A stretch of DNA of 64,000 bases from Phorcus lineatus (GCA_921293015.1 OV121096.1:9985000-10048999); one strand, 5' to 3'; shown: positions 51,121-62,603, numbered from the stretch's first letter. Program-made: numbers and translations. Notes: generated from the letters alone by a model not told the origin.

Positions 51121-51825
51121 ATTGTAACATGACTTCGTTGTATCCTCGATTCTGATTGGTCGATTCGAAAAAATTACCCTATGTTGAATGACAATGAATA
51201 CCCGCAAATTAGCAAAGGCGAATCACCGCGAATTGATACAACATGTTCACTAGTGCCGGCCCGACTCAAGTTTTAATATTCCAGTTTCTTAGAAAATTCG
51301 TGCCGTACTCCGATTTGACAGTTGTCTTTGTCCTTTTTTATGATGTGTCTACCGGTAGATATCGCAAATACACTTTAGTATGATTTATTTTTGAAGAACG
51401 AAAATATTTTCAACTGGCTTACTTAGTCCAAGTTTGCCGCAAAGTTTCATGCGGCCGCTTTCTTTCGAATGCCGTTCCCATGGTATGACGTCACAAAGGT
51501 CAACCGTTTTGACATCACAATGTTTGCGTCGCTGTCACAATGATTGTGGGCAAGTTCAAGATATTTTTTCTACGAGCTTTATGATTGTTGATTTTGGTCT
51601 CGAATTAAACAAGTTTGTTGTTAGGTATCGCTGTTACGAATGCCACTATTTGCTAATATCACAGCGATGTTTGTAATGTAAATAATGCAGGGAATTCACA
51701 TTAGTTAGACCTTATATCACCTCTTACAGAAATAGAACAGTCTCAAAGTCCTTTCCACACAAAAATAAGTACGCAAAAACAGGGTTCGCTCTTTAACTTC
51801 TAATTACTAACGATCATGTTACAAT
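51121..51825. mobile_element. 700-bp dispersed element with terminal inverted repeats, copy 2
   Basis: Starts attgtaacatgac and ends tcatgttacaat. It aligns with 11156-11855 over its whole length. It has one intact TGACGTCA (51486), while the second site is mutated to TGACATCA. No coding capacity. Confidence 0.82.
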
Positions 51826-52545
51826 ATCGGAATGACGGAGCTACCTCTGTAGGGTGAGAATGGATTCAAACATCATACAGTCACATCGGACTAGATTTAA
51901 ATGACTACATATTGAGGCGAATCCGGATTATCATAAAGAAACATCAAGGGGCGCTAATATGTTACACGATCACGATCTTTCACACTTAAAATTGCAGTAG
52001 TTAAATGATAATTTTCAATCCCGTAACCTTATCTAAAAAATAAAATGTAAACGAACTTATTGACTGAACCGTAAGTTAATAAGTGTTTTATCTCTTTTGG
52101 TGAGTTGACAATGTGCACAATGTGCACAATACACATATGTAAGAAAGAGTGTCAACTTATCACTTTATCAAGAGTGATGCATTTTCAAAGTTGATCGGAC
52201 TAGTATTGAATTTCAAACGCCGAAGCAAACAAATATTTTATGAATGCTTCCAAATCCTTCTGTTAGTACGTGAAATCCGTGTCTATTGATCTTGAGGCAC
52301 CACACTCGCATTCACGTCAACCATTAATGGCAATTAACACTAATGGGCGCTGCAATATAAATAGAACCAAATTTATTGAACAATCAATATGAATTTGAAA
52401 ATGTCCCCAGGGGATACGTTACGTCTCTAATCCGTGATTTTCTTTCTCTGTAAACCCACACCTCTCATTTTGGTTTCGAATCGTCAGACGCAGAGTCAGC
52501 CATGGACATAGCCCCCTCAAGTTTGAACAATGGACTTGGCCAATA

Positions 52546-52580
52546 TGACGTCATTTGTAACGTTACTTGAAATGACGTCA
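52546..52580. promoter_or_regulatory. Paired TGACGTCA sites in a near-palindrome
   Basis: Two full cAMP-response-element words (52546-52553 and 52573-52580) lie in inverted symmetry around GTAACGTTAC, so the whole ~40 bases folds on itself with a small offset. It may be a regulatory site or the remains of a fold-back element. Confidence 0.4.
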
Positions 52581-52881
52581 TTAACCTCGCGCTTGGTTGT
52601 ATCGTCAAATAAAGCACATCGTCGGTCCCATTGCTTTAATGCCGTGGGTATTTTATATTTATAAATAAAATGTACAATGATGACAGTTTGTAGTATCGTT
52701 AAATCTTTCATGGATTAAGATGGACAATGCATAGGGGCTCAAGAATCTCCTCCCCATGCAGCCTCTATTTATTGGGACACGAACATGACTTGACGCATGC
52801 AATTTTCTAAAAATATTTTTGTAAAATAATCGTTCCAAACTTGACACATTGACTGGATTAATTCTTCGATGATGGTACGAG

Positions 52882-53605
52882 TGAGTGAGTGAGTTGGTGT
52901 TTAACGTGATTTCAACAATATTTCAGTGTGTTATTAATGTGACACAGAGTATGTTTAAGGAATTTTGTATGTTGCCTAAATAAAGCCAAACATCACTTGA
53001 CCTGAGTCAAGTTCAAATTGTCTGTCTCAAGTTGCATCTCTAACCCTAAATGTAAAAATTATGACATTTTCTTGTTTTCGATTGTAAATTAAAAACGGCT
53101 ATATTCCTGTTAAGAAGTTGAAATTCTGCGTACCATTTTCATGTATTTCAATTGATAACCTACTAAGCAATACCAACCCATGTTTCACGTTGTGTCCTTT
53201 ATAAACAAGTTTCCAAAATTACAATTGAGTTATTGACGCTCACCATTGTCCGATTTTCAATCATTAATTTTCTTTTTTCCTGTTAATTGTCACTATACTA
53301 ACTTATAAGCATTGAGATGTTAGTTTTCAGAAGCAACCACTACTTGTGGATGAAATAACACCATTCATGAAATGTGGCACATTTGACTCTGACAACAAAC
53401 TCTGTGCCCCTTCAAACACGTGGATGACAAGCATAAAAAAAGAGAGTGGACAGATAAGAGAGAAAAGGATCGAACGTATGAGGGAAAATATGGAAAGAAA
53501 GGCACAGCGAGGAAGACAGAGCAGGTTTTAAAACGACTCAAAGTTTGGTCTGGCACCTACCCGTCGACCGGTCCAGCTTAGGTGAGTACAATGAGCATGT
53601 AAGCG
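52882..53605 (+). mobile_element. Copy of the 376-bp element interrupted by a MITE
   Basis: 'gagtgagtgagttggtgttt' through 'caacaatatttcagt' (to about 52937) matches the interior of the element at 39.74 kb. After the MITE, 'aaacacgtggatgacaagca' and onward (from about 53414) continue it. Both outer termini are missing. The small open frame at 53346-53531 is repeat-derived. Confidence 0.8.
52938..53410. mobile_element. piggyBac-style MITE, copy 2, nested
   Basis: The 473-bp body starts tgtgacacagagtatgtt and ends caaactctgtgcccc. It is flanked by TTAA on the left (52934-52937) and TTCA on the right (53411-53414), a one-base-decayed TTAA. Removing it restores the empty site 'cagt..ttattaaacacg', seen intact at 53649-53665 in the neighbouring repeat copy. 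The interior aligns with 43135-43587. Confidence 0.87.
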
Positions 53606-53610
53606 TTAGC

Positions 53611-53993
53611 GAGTGAGCTGGGGTTTAACGGGTTTTGAACAATATTTCAGTTATTAAACACGTGGATGAAAAGCATCCAAAAGAGAATGGACAGATCAGG
53701 GAGAAAGGATGAGGAAACAGACGGAAAGAAAGGCATAGTGAGTGATAGAAAGCAGGTTTTAGAAGGACTGAACTTTCGTCTGGCTTCTATCCGTCAAACA
53801 TGTCCAGCTTGGGTGCCCCTATCAGGAGCATGTAAGCTCCGGCTGGCATAGCTTTCGCAGTCTCTGAAGCACGCAAACCACCACACCACAGTACGGTTTT
53901 GAGTCCAGTGGCGAGCCCCGGTGGGCGTAGCTCTCAGGATCTCCGAAGCACGCTAACCACCACACTACGATCAGATGTTGTGTCAAGTAGTGG
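53611..53993 (+). mobile_element. Copy of the 376-bp element with two right termini
   Basis: Runs 'gagtgagctggggtttaacg' to a right terminus ending 'gagtccagtgg' (53911). A second right terminus follows at once: 'gcgtagctctcaggat' ... 'gtgtcaagtagtgg' (to 53993). The left terminus is absent and it abuts the interrupted copy head-to-tail. Confidence 0.8.
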
Positions 53994-54229
53994 ATGATGG
54001 TTTAAAATGCCAATGCTGTTCAAAGGGAGTAAATTTTGACGCCTCAGACACACGTACTAGTGCTGTAACTATCACTGTTAAAGCAAAGAATAAGAAATAT
54101 GTTTATTCATAATTGATCCGCAACAGCTCATTCATCCAGGTTTGAGAGTCATTATTTTTTATTTCTGTTTTTATTTCTCCCATATGTCCATTCAATTCTT
54201 TGTAATGCATTGTAAATGTATAGTGAGTG

Positions 54230-54367
54230 TATGTAACAATATCCATTTAGTAAACACAGACTGGGTACCACCTAGTGTATAACCAACCAATGGACGTATC
54301 ATACTAAGCAGGAAGAAAACTACTCCGCAGTTCTGTTTCAGCTCAGATCACCTTGTTGTACTCCAAC
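54230..54367 (+). promoter_or_regulatory. Candidate promoter and 5' leader of the YWTD gene
   Basis: Upstream of the signal-peptide ATG there is a weak TATA-like word (tataa, 54278-54282) and a CCAAT word (54287-54291). These are followed by a leader of about 60 bases with no upstream ATG after ~54310. Both elements are weak, so the start site could equally lie in an undetected upstream leader exon. Confidence 0.3.
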
Positions 54368-54425
54368 ATGTCTGTGCTGAGTTTAACTTTGGTGTTCCTT
54401 TGCATCTTTAATGTGTCATGCCAAG
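54368..54425 (+). CDS. YWTD protein, exon 1 (signal peptide)
   Basis: The ATG at 54368 opens 19 codons that read as a signal peptide: short N-region, core LSLTLVFLCIF, then NVSCQ. The exon ends at a strong donor (CCAAG|gtaagc). One base (G) remains and joins AC of exon 2 to make Asp. It is far too short to appear as a long frame. The phase match and signal-peptide character support it, but the 6.9-kb intron means one or more small exons could be missing in between. Confidence 0.75.
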
Positions 54426-57400
54426 GTAAGCCTTATCTTGACTTTAAAACGTAGAGATTAATAAAGTTCGATTGCTGATTAATTAAGATATTCGTAAAAG
54501 AAACAGCTTGCTGGTAGAACCTAAGTGCAAAATATGAAATAGTAACGTTCAATGATGATTTATATTCGTTTGAATTCATTATATGCTCTTTTCTCGAACA
54601 TGTATCTAAATTTAACGCTATACTGATATCTCATATTTTGTTGATTTGGAAAAACGCTATAGCAACAAATCATCGGTAAATAGGACACATCTTTTCCAAT
54701 TTAAAAAGTGTTTTTTATATTCTCTTTAACTTAGTATCTTACTAAATATAACACTTTCACCTAAAAGTATTCCTTGATAACGCTCCAAATTCAACATGCG
54801 ATAATCAAGGTAAAGTACGATCTTAATCCTACCTTGCATTTAGCTTTTATCCACTTTTACTTTAAAGGCGTTGGAAAACAATTATTTAACTGAAAATCTC
54901 ATCATCACGTCGTTTATTCGTTGGTAGTCGTAGAGACACATGTTACAGGACAAATTCGTAAGACTATGTTAGTATAAAAAGCTTTGATTATAGGACTTAG
55001 GAAATGCTTTCACGTACTATAACCGAGGTTTGTACGTATTTTATTTTTGTATTATTGTACCCACAGATCAGAGCTGCTTTACAAAATTAAAGGTACAAAG
55101 CTCCCCAAAAAACACACCTGCGAAAAATACTCAATGAATTAATGTTTCGTTATGATGAAATGTTGTGTTCAAGAAGTTGAATACCATGACTTTAACTTGA
55201 ATTTAAAAGTTATAATGCTTGTACTTTCTAAATGGTGCTTAAACCTAATCAAAACAAACAATGCCAGGTTTCTCAATTGGATCTACTCTCCCATCAAATT
55301 AAAGGAACAGTACCACATTTTTTAAGTGATCTCACGAAACTAAAATAAATGTTATCAATTTTAAGGTATAAGGAAGCAGTTTAAATACGAATGTTTCATT
55401 TTCAGTAAAACTGCGCAAATTTATTTCCATTGTTTCAAGGTCTTCACACTAAAATGGCCGCTAGCAGTTTTTCTATTGATACTCGATACTTCCTTGTGTG
55501 ACTACGGGTAACTGAGTAATGAGGTGTTGACCCTTCATTGTGATAAATCGGTCTACAACCATACTCAGAAGGTTTCATGCTATATATCATTGTATAGAGA
55601 ATTATTTCAGCAATATGAAAACTCCATTTAAGCCTTTTTGGAGGGCTATATTGTATTTATCAGTCGTATTAGACCCCGTAAATCGGACTCCTCAATTACT
55701 CTTAAAACCTTCAATCGTTTATCTAATGAATACTTGGAAGTAACCATTTCAGATGCTATATTCTGGAAATGTTTATATATTGAACTAGAAATAAAGGAAA
55801 TGTTGATCTATCCTCTTCAGATAAGGAATGAATCCAACTAAAATGTTTCAAATACGTGGTAATGAAATTTATTTTCTGAAAACGACTCAAACTCTCTCAG
55901 GTCAGCTTACAGTATCCCACTCTGCCAAATGATGACATTTTTGCCCTAATAAAAAATCATGACCACGGAATTTTTTTTAACGGGAACTTAATTAACCCTC
56001 TAAATTCATAGATATCTTTGGCACATTATTTTTGAAAAAGCATGAAATAGATATTAAGGTAATTTTTTTTCAGACGGAATTGATTTAATGAACATTTTCC
56101 TTATTCCTTATTCTTAACAGCTTATTTATGATAATATTATGTGAGATTATGTGAGTAAATGGAAATCCTTTATTTTGTCTTTTAGAAAATCATGTTATAA
56201 TTTATGTAGGAATACACTTCAAATGATAACGCCTTTATGTAGAAAATGACTGAGATTTTGAATGAGTTTTTTTGTTGCTTTAGCAATATTTCATCAAAGA
56301 GCGGCCATAGAATCAAATGTTTTTAAATTTTTCAATAGCTCACGTGTATACTACGTGAGCATAATCATGCAATGCAATAGTAAGTAAGAGCCACGTTTCA
56401 CCTTTCATGTTATCGCTTTTATAGTATTCACGTAATGTCTCTTAGTATTTAGCCTACGTGATCGTCACAAAGGTAACATATCTTATTGAGTAAATAGTAT
56501 GGCTTATAAAAAAGAAATGTTGCTCGAAGGTTTACAATGGCGACGTTTCTGCGTCTCTGGTTATGATAATACAACAAGGAAGTAATATGCTTCTGAAATA
56601 TCTTTGTTGTAAAATTATTTTGATTTTTATATTATGAGTAGCTATACAAAAGAACAATGATGTTTATTGTACAAAAGTAGTTATTTGAGAGGCATGTTGA
56701 TAGTAACTGCGCATTATGCTTGATCACGTTCTAGCAACCCGTGACTATGTTTGTTACGGATGCTTTGAGTGCCTTCGTCTGTTAGCCTAACTTCCTGGTA
56801 GGATTTTTCAACTTGGGTATGAGGAGGGACAGACAAACGTATCACTTCTTTACAACAAGATATGAAATACTAATAACATGGGAAGAAAAGAACAAAACCG
56901 CTCAATATGAGTTATGAGAGGCATAAGAATACAGTTATAAGTAAAGATACTTAATGACATAAAAGAGATTTAATTTAAGAAAATATAAGACGTTTCCTTC
57001 TTTACGTTATTACAAGGTTTTGGTATCTCGGGTACATGTATGACGAATTCACCTCCGTTCCATTGTCTATCACTCTCAATATTCCTTCATGTTATTTACA
57101 CAAACTTTTAAACATAAAATAATGAAATTCACAAGCGAGACATACATACATTTGCTTCTTATTAACTTATTCAACCTCTAAATGAATAAGGCATTGGAAT
57201 GGAAAGGCGTCATAAAGATTGAAAATATTTCTTAAGATTTGTTTTAATTAAAATTTGTTTTTGCCATGATATTAATTCGGCGAATTTATATTCTGAATTT
57301 TGACCCATATGGTCATTCATGAGTGACGACATATTTTCAATATGAGCACATGTGCACATATAACCTCTGTTTAGCAACGATTCTTTCAGCACGAGCTGCC

Positions 57401-60400
57401 AAATTTCGTCGTCTGTGACGTCATAACACCATTGTTCGTGACGACGCTGTATCGGGCCGCCGAAAAGGAAGCAGGCCGACTATTTCCATGTGTTTTAAGT
57501 TGAATAGAATCGGTAATAAAGAAATTATTAACCTCGGAAGTGTGTCATATGACTTTTACGAAAGTCATGCGAATTTTTGTGTATAACCATCGCTCTCGCT
57601 CGGGTAATACTTGTTTTACACAAGTCTTATGACACACTTCCGATTGTATTAACCTCAGTTTATGGTGCAAGATCCTATGTTATCCAAAATGATAAAATTT
57701 CAGATTTGGTAATAAATGAATCCAGTTGCACACAACATGCATATCTGTTGTCACCGCATCTTTTTACTTTGATTAGGTAAGCCTTCTAGAAAATTAGGGT
57801 ACATAAGTAAAAGCAATAAAAATATATTGGTGTTTGTAACACAACAAAGGCACATAAATCAGCCTGCAGATGACACAGATTCATTTTAAATTAAAGATCA
57901 AAATCGTTAAATATTTTCATAATCCTTTTTAAGAATTTATCGCTTTACTGATGCCAACCGATAGAATGAAAATGTAATGTGGTCACTGTAGAGTGAATTA
58001 TGCTGTGTGATGTTAGACGCCACGTTTAACTGTGGATTTAATGTTCAAACTTCCTAAAATAGACCCTCAATTCTTCGATAGATCGATAGCTTAATTGTCG
58101 CTTGTTATGTTCTGTTATGATCATCGCAAGAACCTGTTTGTAGCATATATAGCTGGCCTGTGTAAAATGTTGTCACAATAAATTCAAGTTATCATTAAAC
58201 CTATCTTTTGAAGAATGACGGATCATAGCACAAACAAATCTTTTTTACTCTCGCCTCTGTGGCTGCTCGCTTTAGAGAGACCAATTGAATAAAAGCACAT
58301 CTCATTTCCCGACAGCTTTTTGGGACCAGGACCAGGAACCGCAAACTGTCTACTCATGTCAAGAACATAAAAATCTGATCTGATGAAGTGTTCAGATGTT
58401 CAGATGTAAACTAGGAAAACTATTGTGTGGAACGTAATTTAGTAAATGTCTATATGCAGTATATTGGAATATGAATTGATTTTATTTATTTCATAATATT
58501 GAGAATTTTTGGATAATCTACGATTTAAGTATTGCTAATGTGACGTATTGCATTCTCTATAAATACCAACACGTAAGACATCATCACATTGTTTTTTTTA
58601 ACATTAATCGAGACTGACGACTTGCATTTCCATGTAGACACTCATAAAATAAGTAACGGTTTACACCACAGGTTTAGCGAATACAACGTTTTGTATTCAA
58701 AGTGTGAAATTAAAAGTTCCATTTAATTTGTCCATGAGAACGGCATAAAGAAAGTTAAGTCACAAGTGGAGTGACACGAGATGAGAGGGTCTGTATTTAT
58801 AAACAGGATGTTCGGTCATTCAACATAGGATAGGATTGGAGAAAGATTATTGGTGTTATCATCGACCAAACGATTTGCGACTGTGTCATCTTTCAAAATA
58901 ATATAACTTACTGCCCGTTACTATAAGGATGTATGAAAGGTATCATACAATCCAAAGGAATAGGTAATAGATCAACACTTAAACTTTAGGAACACTCTTT
59001 CCTGATTACATTTCGAAAAGTAAATATTTATATTTAGGCGAAGAATTGAATAGACACGCTTGTCAGAGATGACACGTGAAAGTCATGTTCGAAACTTTTG
59101 AAACGCGGGTACTGTCTCTCATAATTTTGATGGCTTATTATAAACAAATAGATAAACTTTGATTCGGCTGTATCAACACTACATTATACGTAGTAAATAA
59201 TGACCTGGTGCCGAGCGGTTATGGCAAATAAACTCGCGAGGGCGTAGCCCGAGCCGAGTTTATTGCCATAACGCGAGGCAATCAGGTCATTATTTGGCTT
59301 ACACTCCCGCGGAATATTCGTAAAATAATTTTAGACTAAATTATTCATATATATTGCATTTATAAACGTTATATTTTAACACTTTGCGGCTTTATGTTTT
59401 CTGACAGAACGAGTCACATAGAATATTTACAATACACGCCTGCTTTTGATTTTAAAGCTAAAAACTAGACCCTTTAGATTAAAAATATACAGGGGAAAAT
59501 CAGTGTAGACATGACACAACAAAAAGTACCTCGGCTGACATGGATCCTCCTTTATATTTTTATGTTTGTTTTCAGATGTAATACAACATTATCACTTTTT
59601 AACAGTAAAACAATCATAATTATTTTCTAGCCATTGAATATTTTTACATACATTGTAGATGTATATACAGTGTGAAAAATCATAATGGTTACATGTACTT
59701 AAAATCTTACTTAGATAAGTACTATGATACTGAGTATGTTTATGCATACAACTGTTACAGCATTTAAGATTAGAAAAAAAGCTTTCACAGCATACATAAT
59801 GTGTAAGCGAGTTTTGAAAGTTACTGCTGCTTGAAAATGCAGGTGAGTGTGTGTGCATACAATAAGAGACATAGGCGTTGCTACATGAAGTATTTTGTCT
59901 AATAAAAGCATGCATATGTTCATTCTACACTGAATTGTTATGGTACAATCAGCTGCGTTAATATAGAATTATTTGGACGAAAGTGTTATTTGGAGGTCAA
60001 AGAGTTGATCACTCATTGCTGAAGTTTGATTTAGTGATTATTTGTATGAGCTATCAAACTACATGAACCGAATAATATACCGTAATAGATTATCGATTGT
60101 TGGAACTCAGATTTTGCCGAGACCTGGTGAGCGAGTTGATGAGCTTTTGATAAGGTCAGCTTTGGTTGCATTGCCCCTGGGGTTTGGGTTCAAATACCAA
60201 AAGGGATTGAGACTTAAGATTAAGAACTTGTTCTACTGCATATAGTGTGATCTCAAATTTAACAATGATAAATTCTGCCTTTATCAATTGTGGTTGAAAA
60301 AAGACCGTTTCATTGACTGGATGTGACCATTGCATCAAATAATAAGAATATTGCAGTTGAATGACTTAAAAATCAGTAGTGCCTTTGTCAGGAATGAATG

Positions 60401-62603
60401 CAAGCGAGGTGCATGAACACAATGATATAAAGGGGCGTGGCTGTATTAACTACATAGTTATTATCCAATGATAAAAAAGCAAATTTTTATTTCATTAGGC
60501 TACAATAAACAAAAACTTTTTACATTAGCATCCTGGATATAATTTATATTTATATTTTCATTAATGTAGACTGATTAAAAGATTACTCTGACTGAAAACA
60601 ATATCGTTATTGATATGCGATTAATGACTCATTGACGACCATTGTGTTTACAGAACAGAAGAGTTTTTTCGCTTATTGACTTTAGGCCAGTAAGCCATAC
60701 GTTTACAGAGGTATGGAGTCAGGATTAAAAGTTTGTTTTTGCATAAATTTTCTTTTATGATTTAAGCTAGGTTTCATTGAGAAACGTTATCTTCATCCTT
60801 TAATAGCTTGTATAGTTTAATTTTTGATGGACATGGAATATATCAAGATAAACAACCATTTACATAATTAATTTGGCAAACATAACTAAAATGATATTCA
60901 TCTTCCATTTAAGCATTACCTTATTCAAGCTAAGCTCACAAGGTAATATCTATACAAATGACCAAATCTTACAATTTATATTTTCAATTATATCATGATA
61001 ATCGTAGGGGTGTTAGCTTGTTTGTGTTTGCTTTTCCATACCAAATGACCAGTACCATAAACTTACCTCGTCATAAATAAATACAATGTCTTTTCAACAA
61101 TCAGGTGATACATTTAATTGAAAATCGTGATTTATACCTCCTCGTTAAGGGTTGCAAATGAAGACATTAACGATATCGGAACATCTTATCTGAAATCCTT
61201 AATGTCAGTTAAAACAATCTTAAACTTCCACTTTTATACCTGATCTTGCTGATAGGGGACATGTTACCCGCCTTATTGTTCAGATGGTAAACTTCCACTT
61301 TGAGATCATGTTACCCGGTGTTCACCATGCTAGTTAAAGGCTTCTTAAACTTCCACTTTCAGACCTGATAATGCTGGTAGGGGACATGTCACCCGCCATT
61401 CACAATGTAAGTCTCAAAAACTCCATGAGGTCCTCATTCAATATCAGGAACATCTCACGCCCAATTGCTGTCGACTACGACGCCGGTAGAAGTGTAATGT
61501 ACTGGACCGACGTGATGTTGCATCAGATCTGGTCTCGCAACCTGGATACATCAGAAACGAAAGCTATCCTTACACTGAACGAACGTGAGAAGTGTTTAAG
61601 TCTTTTAAGGCACTGTAGCACGTAGATGACCGCATGCAGTTTTTATAATAATACATATACCATCATATGAAATTTTTTAACATACTAAATATAAAAAACG
61701 TAATACAGTGCCCTAAAATACCTATAAAAATGTGGGTACCTATTCGTGTACTTCGCCAATAACATTTGTACTGCATTCAATGATAAGAAGTATTCAGGCT
61801 ACAAACTTGATTCTTTTCTGTAGTACATGTGTGTCTTACATCCATATCGATTTTAATTTATTCTTTATTCATAAACAACACAATTGTTCATAACTATATA
61901 GAAGTTCCATATAGAAACATTGTCTTTCTATGAACTCCTACAGACACCTATATGTTTGCATTAAGGTTCTATCTTGGATGGTTTGGCTGTTGATACATCC
62001 AGAAACAAGATCTTCTACACAGATGCCGGAAATGACGTCATTAGCTCTATCAACACGGATGGAACAGGTCGTAATGAGATTCTGAACACTGGGCTCGATC
62101 AACCAAGAGCTATTGTTCTGCATGAAGAAAGAGGGTACGTTTTCTTTTTTTAAAATTAATTAATCAACCGTAGGTCAGAAATAAATAAGCAAAAACTTAC
62201 ATATCCAAAATGTAGTTTGGGCATCTGAGACTTGTTGAAAGTTTGGTATACGAAAGCATTCAAAATTAATTCAATTATCAGCAAATTTAAAAGAATGGTT
62301 TAAAATAGGGTTCTTGGATCTCAAGGTTGCACAAGAATAAAGATGTGTCGATTCCAACTTTTTGTAAAATAACAGGTCACATTGATACATTCCTAATTTT
62401 TTCCTCATCTTAAACGTGTTGTTAAGAAACATATAATCTATTGGAGTTTAAATTCCTTTCTTTTTACTACCACAGGCAAATCTACTGGACCGATTGGGGT
62501 AATGACTCCTACATCGCTTCGGCCAACTATGAAGGGTCCGGCATGAAGAAGATCGTCGAATCAGGGCTCGGCTGGCCGAATGGCCTTACCTTGGATAAAG
62601 AGA
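54368..62603 (+). CDS. Secreted YWTD beta-propeller protein (LRP5/6-like N-terminal architecture), 5' part
   Basis: Exons are 54368-54425, 61363-61584, 61966-62134 and 62476-62603 (58, 222, 169 and 128 nt). Their phases (1, 1, 2, 1) agree at every junction, giving 577 nt, about 192 aa, continuing beyond the window. A signal peptide (MSVLSLTLVFLCIFNVSC) is followed directly by LDL-receptor class B repeats: VMYWTD, then KIFYTD, then QIYWTDWG, with the linked LDGLAVD, LDQPRAIVL and GWPNGLTLD motifs. These repeats build a six-bladed beta-propeller. A propeller immediately after the signal peptide, without LDL-receptor class A modules, is the order seen in LRP5/6. Molluscs may also have other secreted YWTD proteins, so the exact family is open: Wnt co-receptor, LRP4-like or a lineage-specific secreted protein. 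The three coding exons after the signal exon are richer in G+C than their introns. Confidence 0.88.
55298..55460 (-). repeat. Dispersed repeat, opposite orientation to 33.5 kb
   Basis: Reverse complement of the repeat at 33527-33712; ends ttaaaggaacagtaccac and ttcacactaaaatgg. Confidence 0.65.
57526..57656. mobile_element. MITE with 21-bp inverted ends and possible 9-bp target duplication
   Basis: cggaagtgtgtcatatgact (57535 onward) is the inverse of agtcttatgacacacttccg (to 57642) with one mismatch. The word attaacctc is found on both sides (57526-57534 and 57648-57656). A 9-bp duplication fits Mutator- or Merlin-type elements, although the right-hand word sits 5 bases outside the palindrome. 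Confidence 0.7.
59195..59295. mobile_element. Palindromic fold-back element, ~100 bp
   Basis: Outer arms aaataatgacctg / caggtcattattt and inner arms gttatggcaaataaactcg / cgagtttattgccataac are separated by short unpaired bulges. The G+C-rich loop is cgagggcgtagcccgagc. It can fold almost end to end. Confidence 0.85.
60115..60245 (+). mobile_element. Degenerate tRNA-derived SINE
   Basis: 'tggtgagcgagttgatgagc' resembles box A and 'gggttcaaataccaaaaggg' box B, about 50 bases apart. No acceptor stem pairs, and the body is short and decayed. Confidence 0.55.
61218..61344 (+). pseudogene. Two decayed copies of the 5' end of YWTD exon 2
   Basis: Copy 1 (61218-61289) has 'taaacttccacttttatacc', then 'tgatcttgctgatagggg' and 'acatgttacccgcc', matching the intron end and first ~35 coding bases of exon 2. 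The splice acceptor AG has become TA. Copy 2 (61289-61344) is shorter: 'aaacttccactttgagatca', 'tgttacccggtgttcacca'. Neither has a usable acceptor. Confidence 0.8.
61363..61584 (+). CDS. YWTD protein, exon 2 (first propeller blade)
   Basis: The acceptor is acttccactttcag. The exon reads (D)LIMLVGDMSPAIHNVSLKN, then an ISRPIAVDYDAG stretch, VMYWTDV, and ends LTLNE before a phase-1 donor (GAAC|gtgaga). IAVD...VMYWTD is the typical strand-loop pattern of an LDL-receptor class B blade. The long reading frame around it continues past the donor, but that tail is intron. Confidence 0.9.
61966..62134 (+). CDS. YWTD protein, exon 3 (second blade)
   Basis: With the acceptor at ttgcattaag (weak pyrimidine tract), the exon continues the frame: (R)SILDGLAVDTSRN, KIFYTDAGNDVISSINTDG, then LNTGLDQPRAIVLHEE. 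YTD replaces YWTD in this blade; the Trp position is not strictly conserved in the family. The donor is AGAGG|gtacgt, phase 2. A nearer-consensus acceptor (ctcctacag, ending 61943) would shift the frame, so it was not used. The exon contains a TGACGTCA word that is simply coding sequence. Confidence 0.87.
62476..62603 (+). CDS. YWTD protein, exon 4 (third blade, last exon seen)
   Basis: The acceptor is ttactaccacag. The exon reads (G)QIYWTDWGNDSYIASANYEG, then a GMKKIVESGLGWPNGLTLD stretch and KE, ending at donor GAGA|gtaaga in phase 1. YWTDWG and WPNGLTLD are near-invariant class B motifs. The next exon should start with YW[TA]D-type sequence and lies beyond position 64000; I saw no further exon in 62604-64000. 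Confidence 0.9.

Larger units (their letters stand above)
54426..61362 (+). other. First intron of the YWTD gene
   Basis: A 6.9-kb intron containing a dispersed repeat (55.3 kb), inverted-repeat elements at 57.5 and 59.2 kb, a SINE at 60.1 kb and decayed exon-2 copies at 61.2 kb. A G+C-richer spot at 57.39-57.48 kb includes a TGACGTCA (57416). No further exon was recognised. Confidence 0.65.

Noticed and set aside
53346..53531. 61-codon Lys/Arg/Glu-rich frame
   Set aside because: Spans the end of a MITE and the interior of another repeat.
61931..61943. Better-looking acceptor (ctcctacag) for YWTD exon 3
   Set aside because: Using it shifts the frame and meets a stop; the weaker ttgcattaag site keeps the propeller frame.
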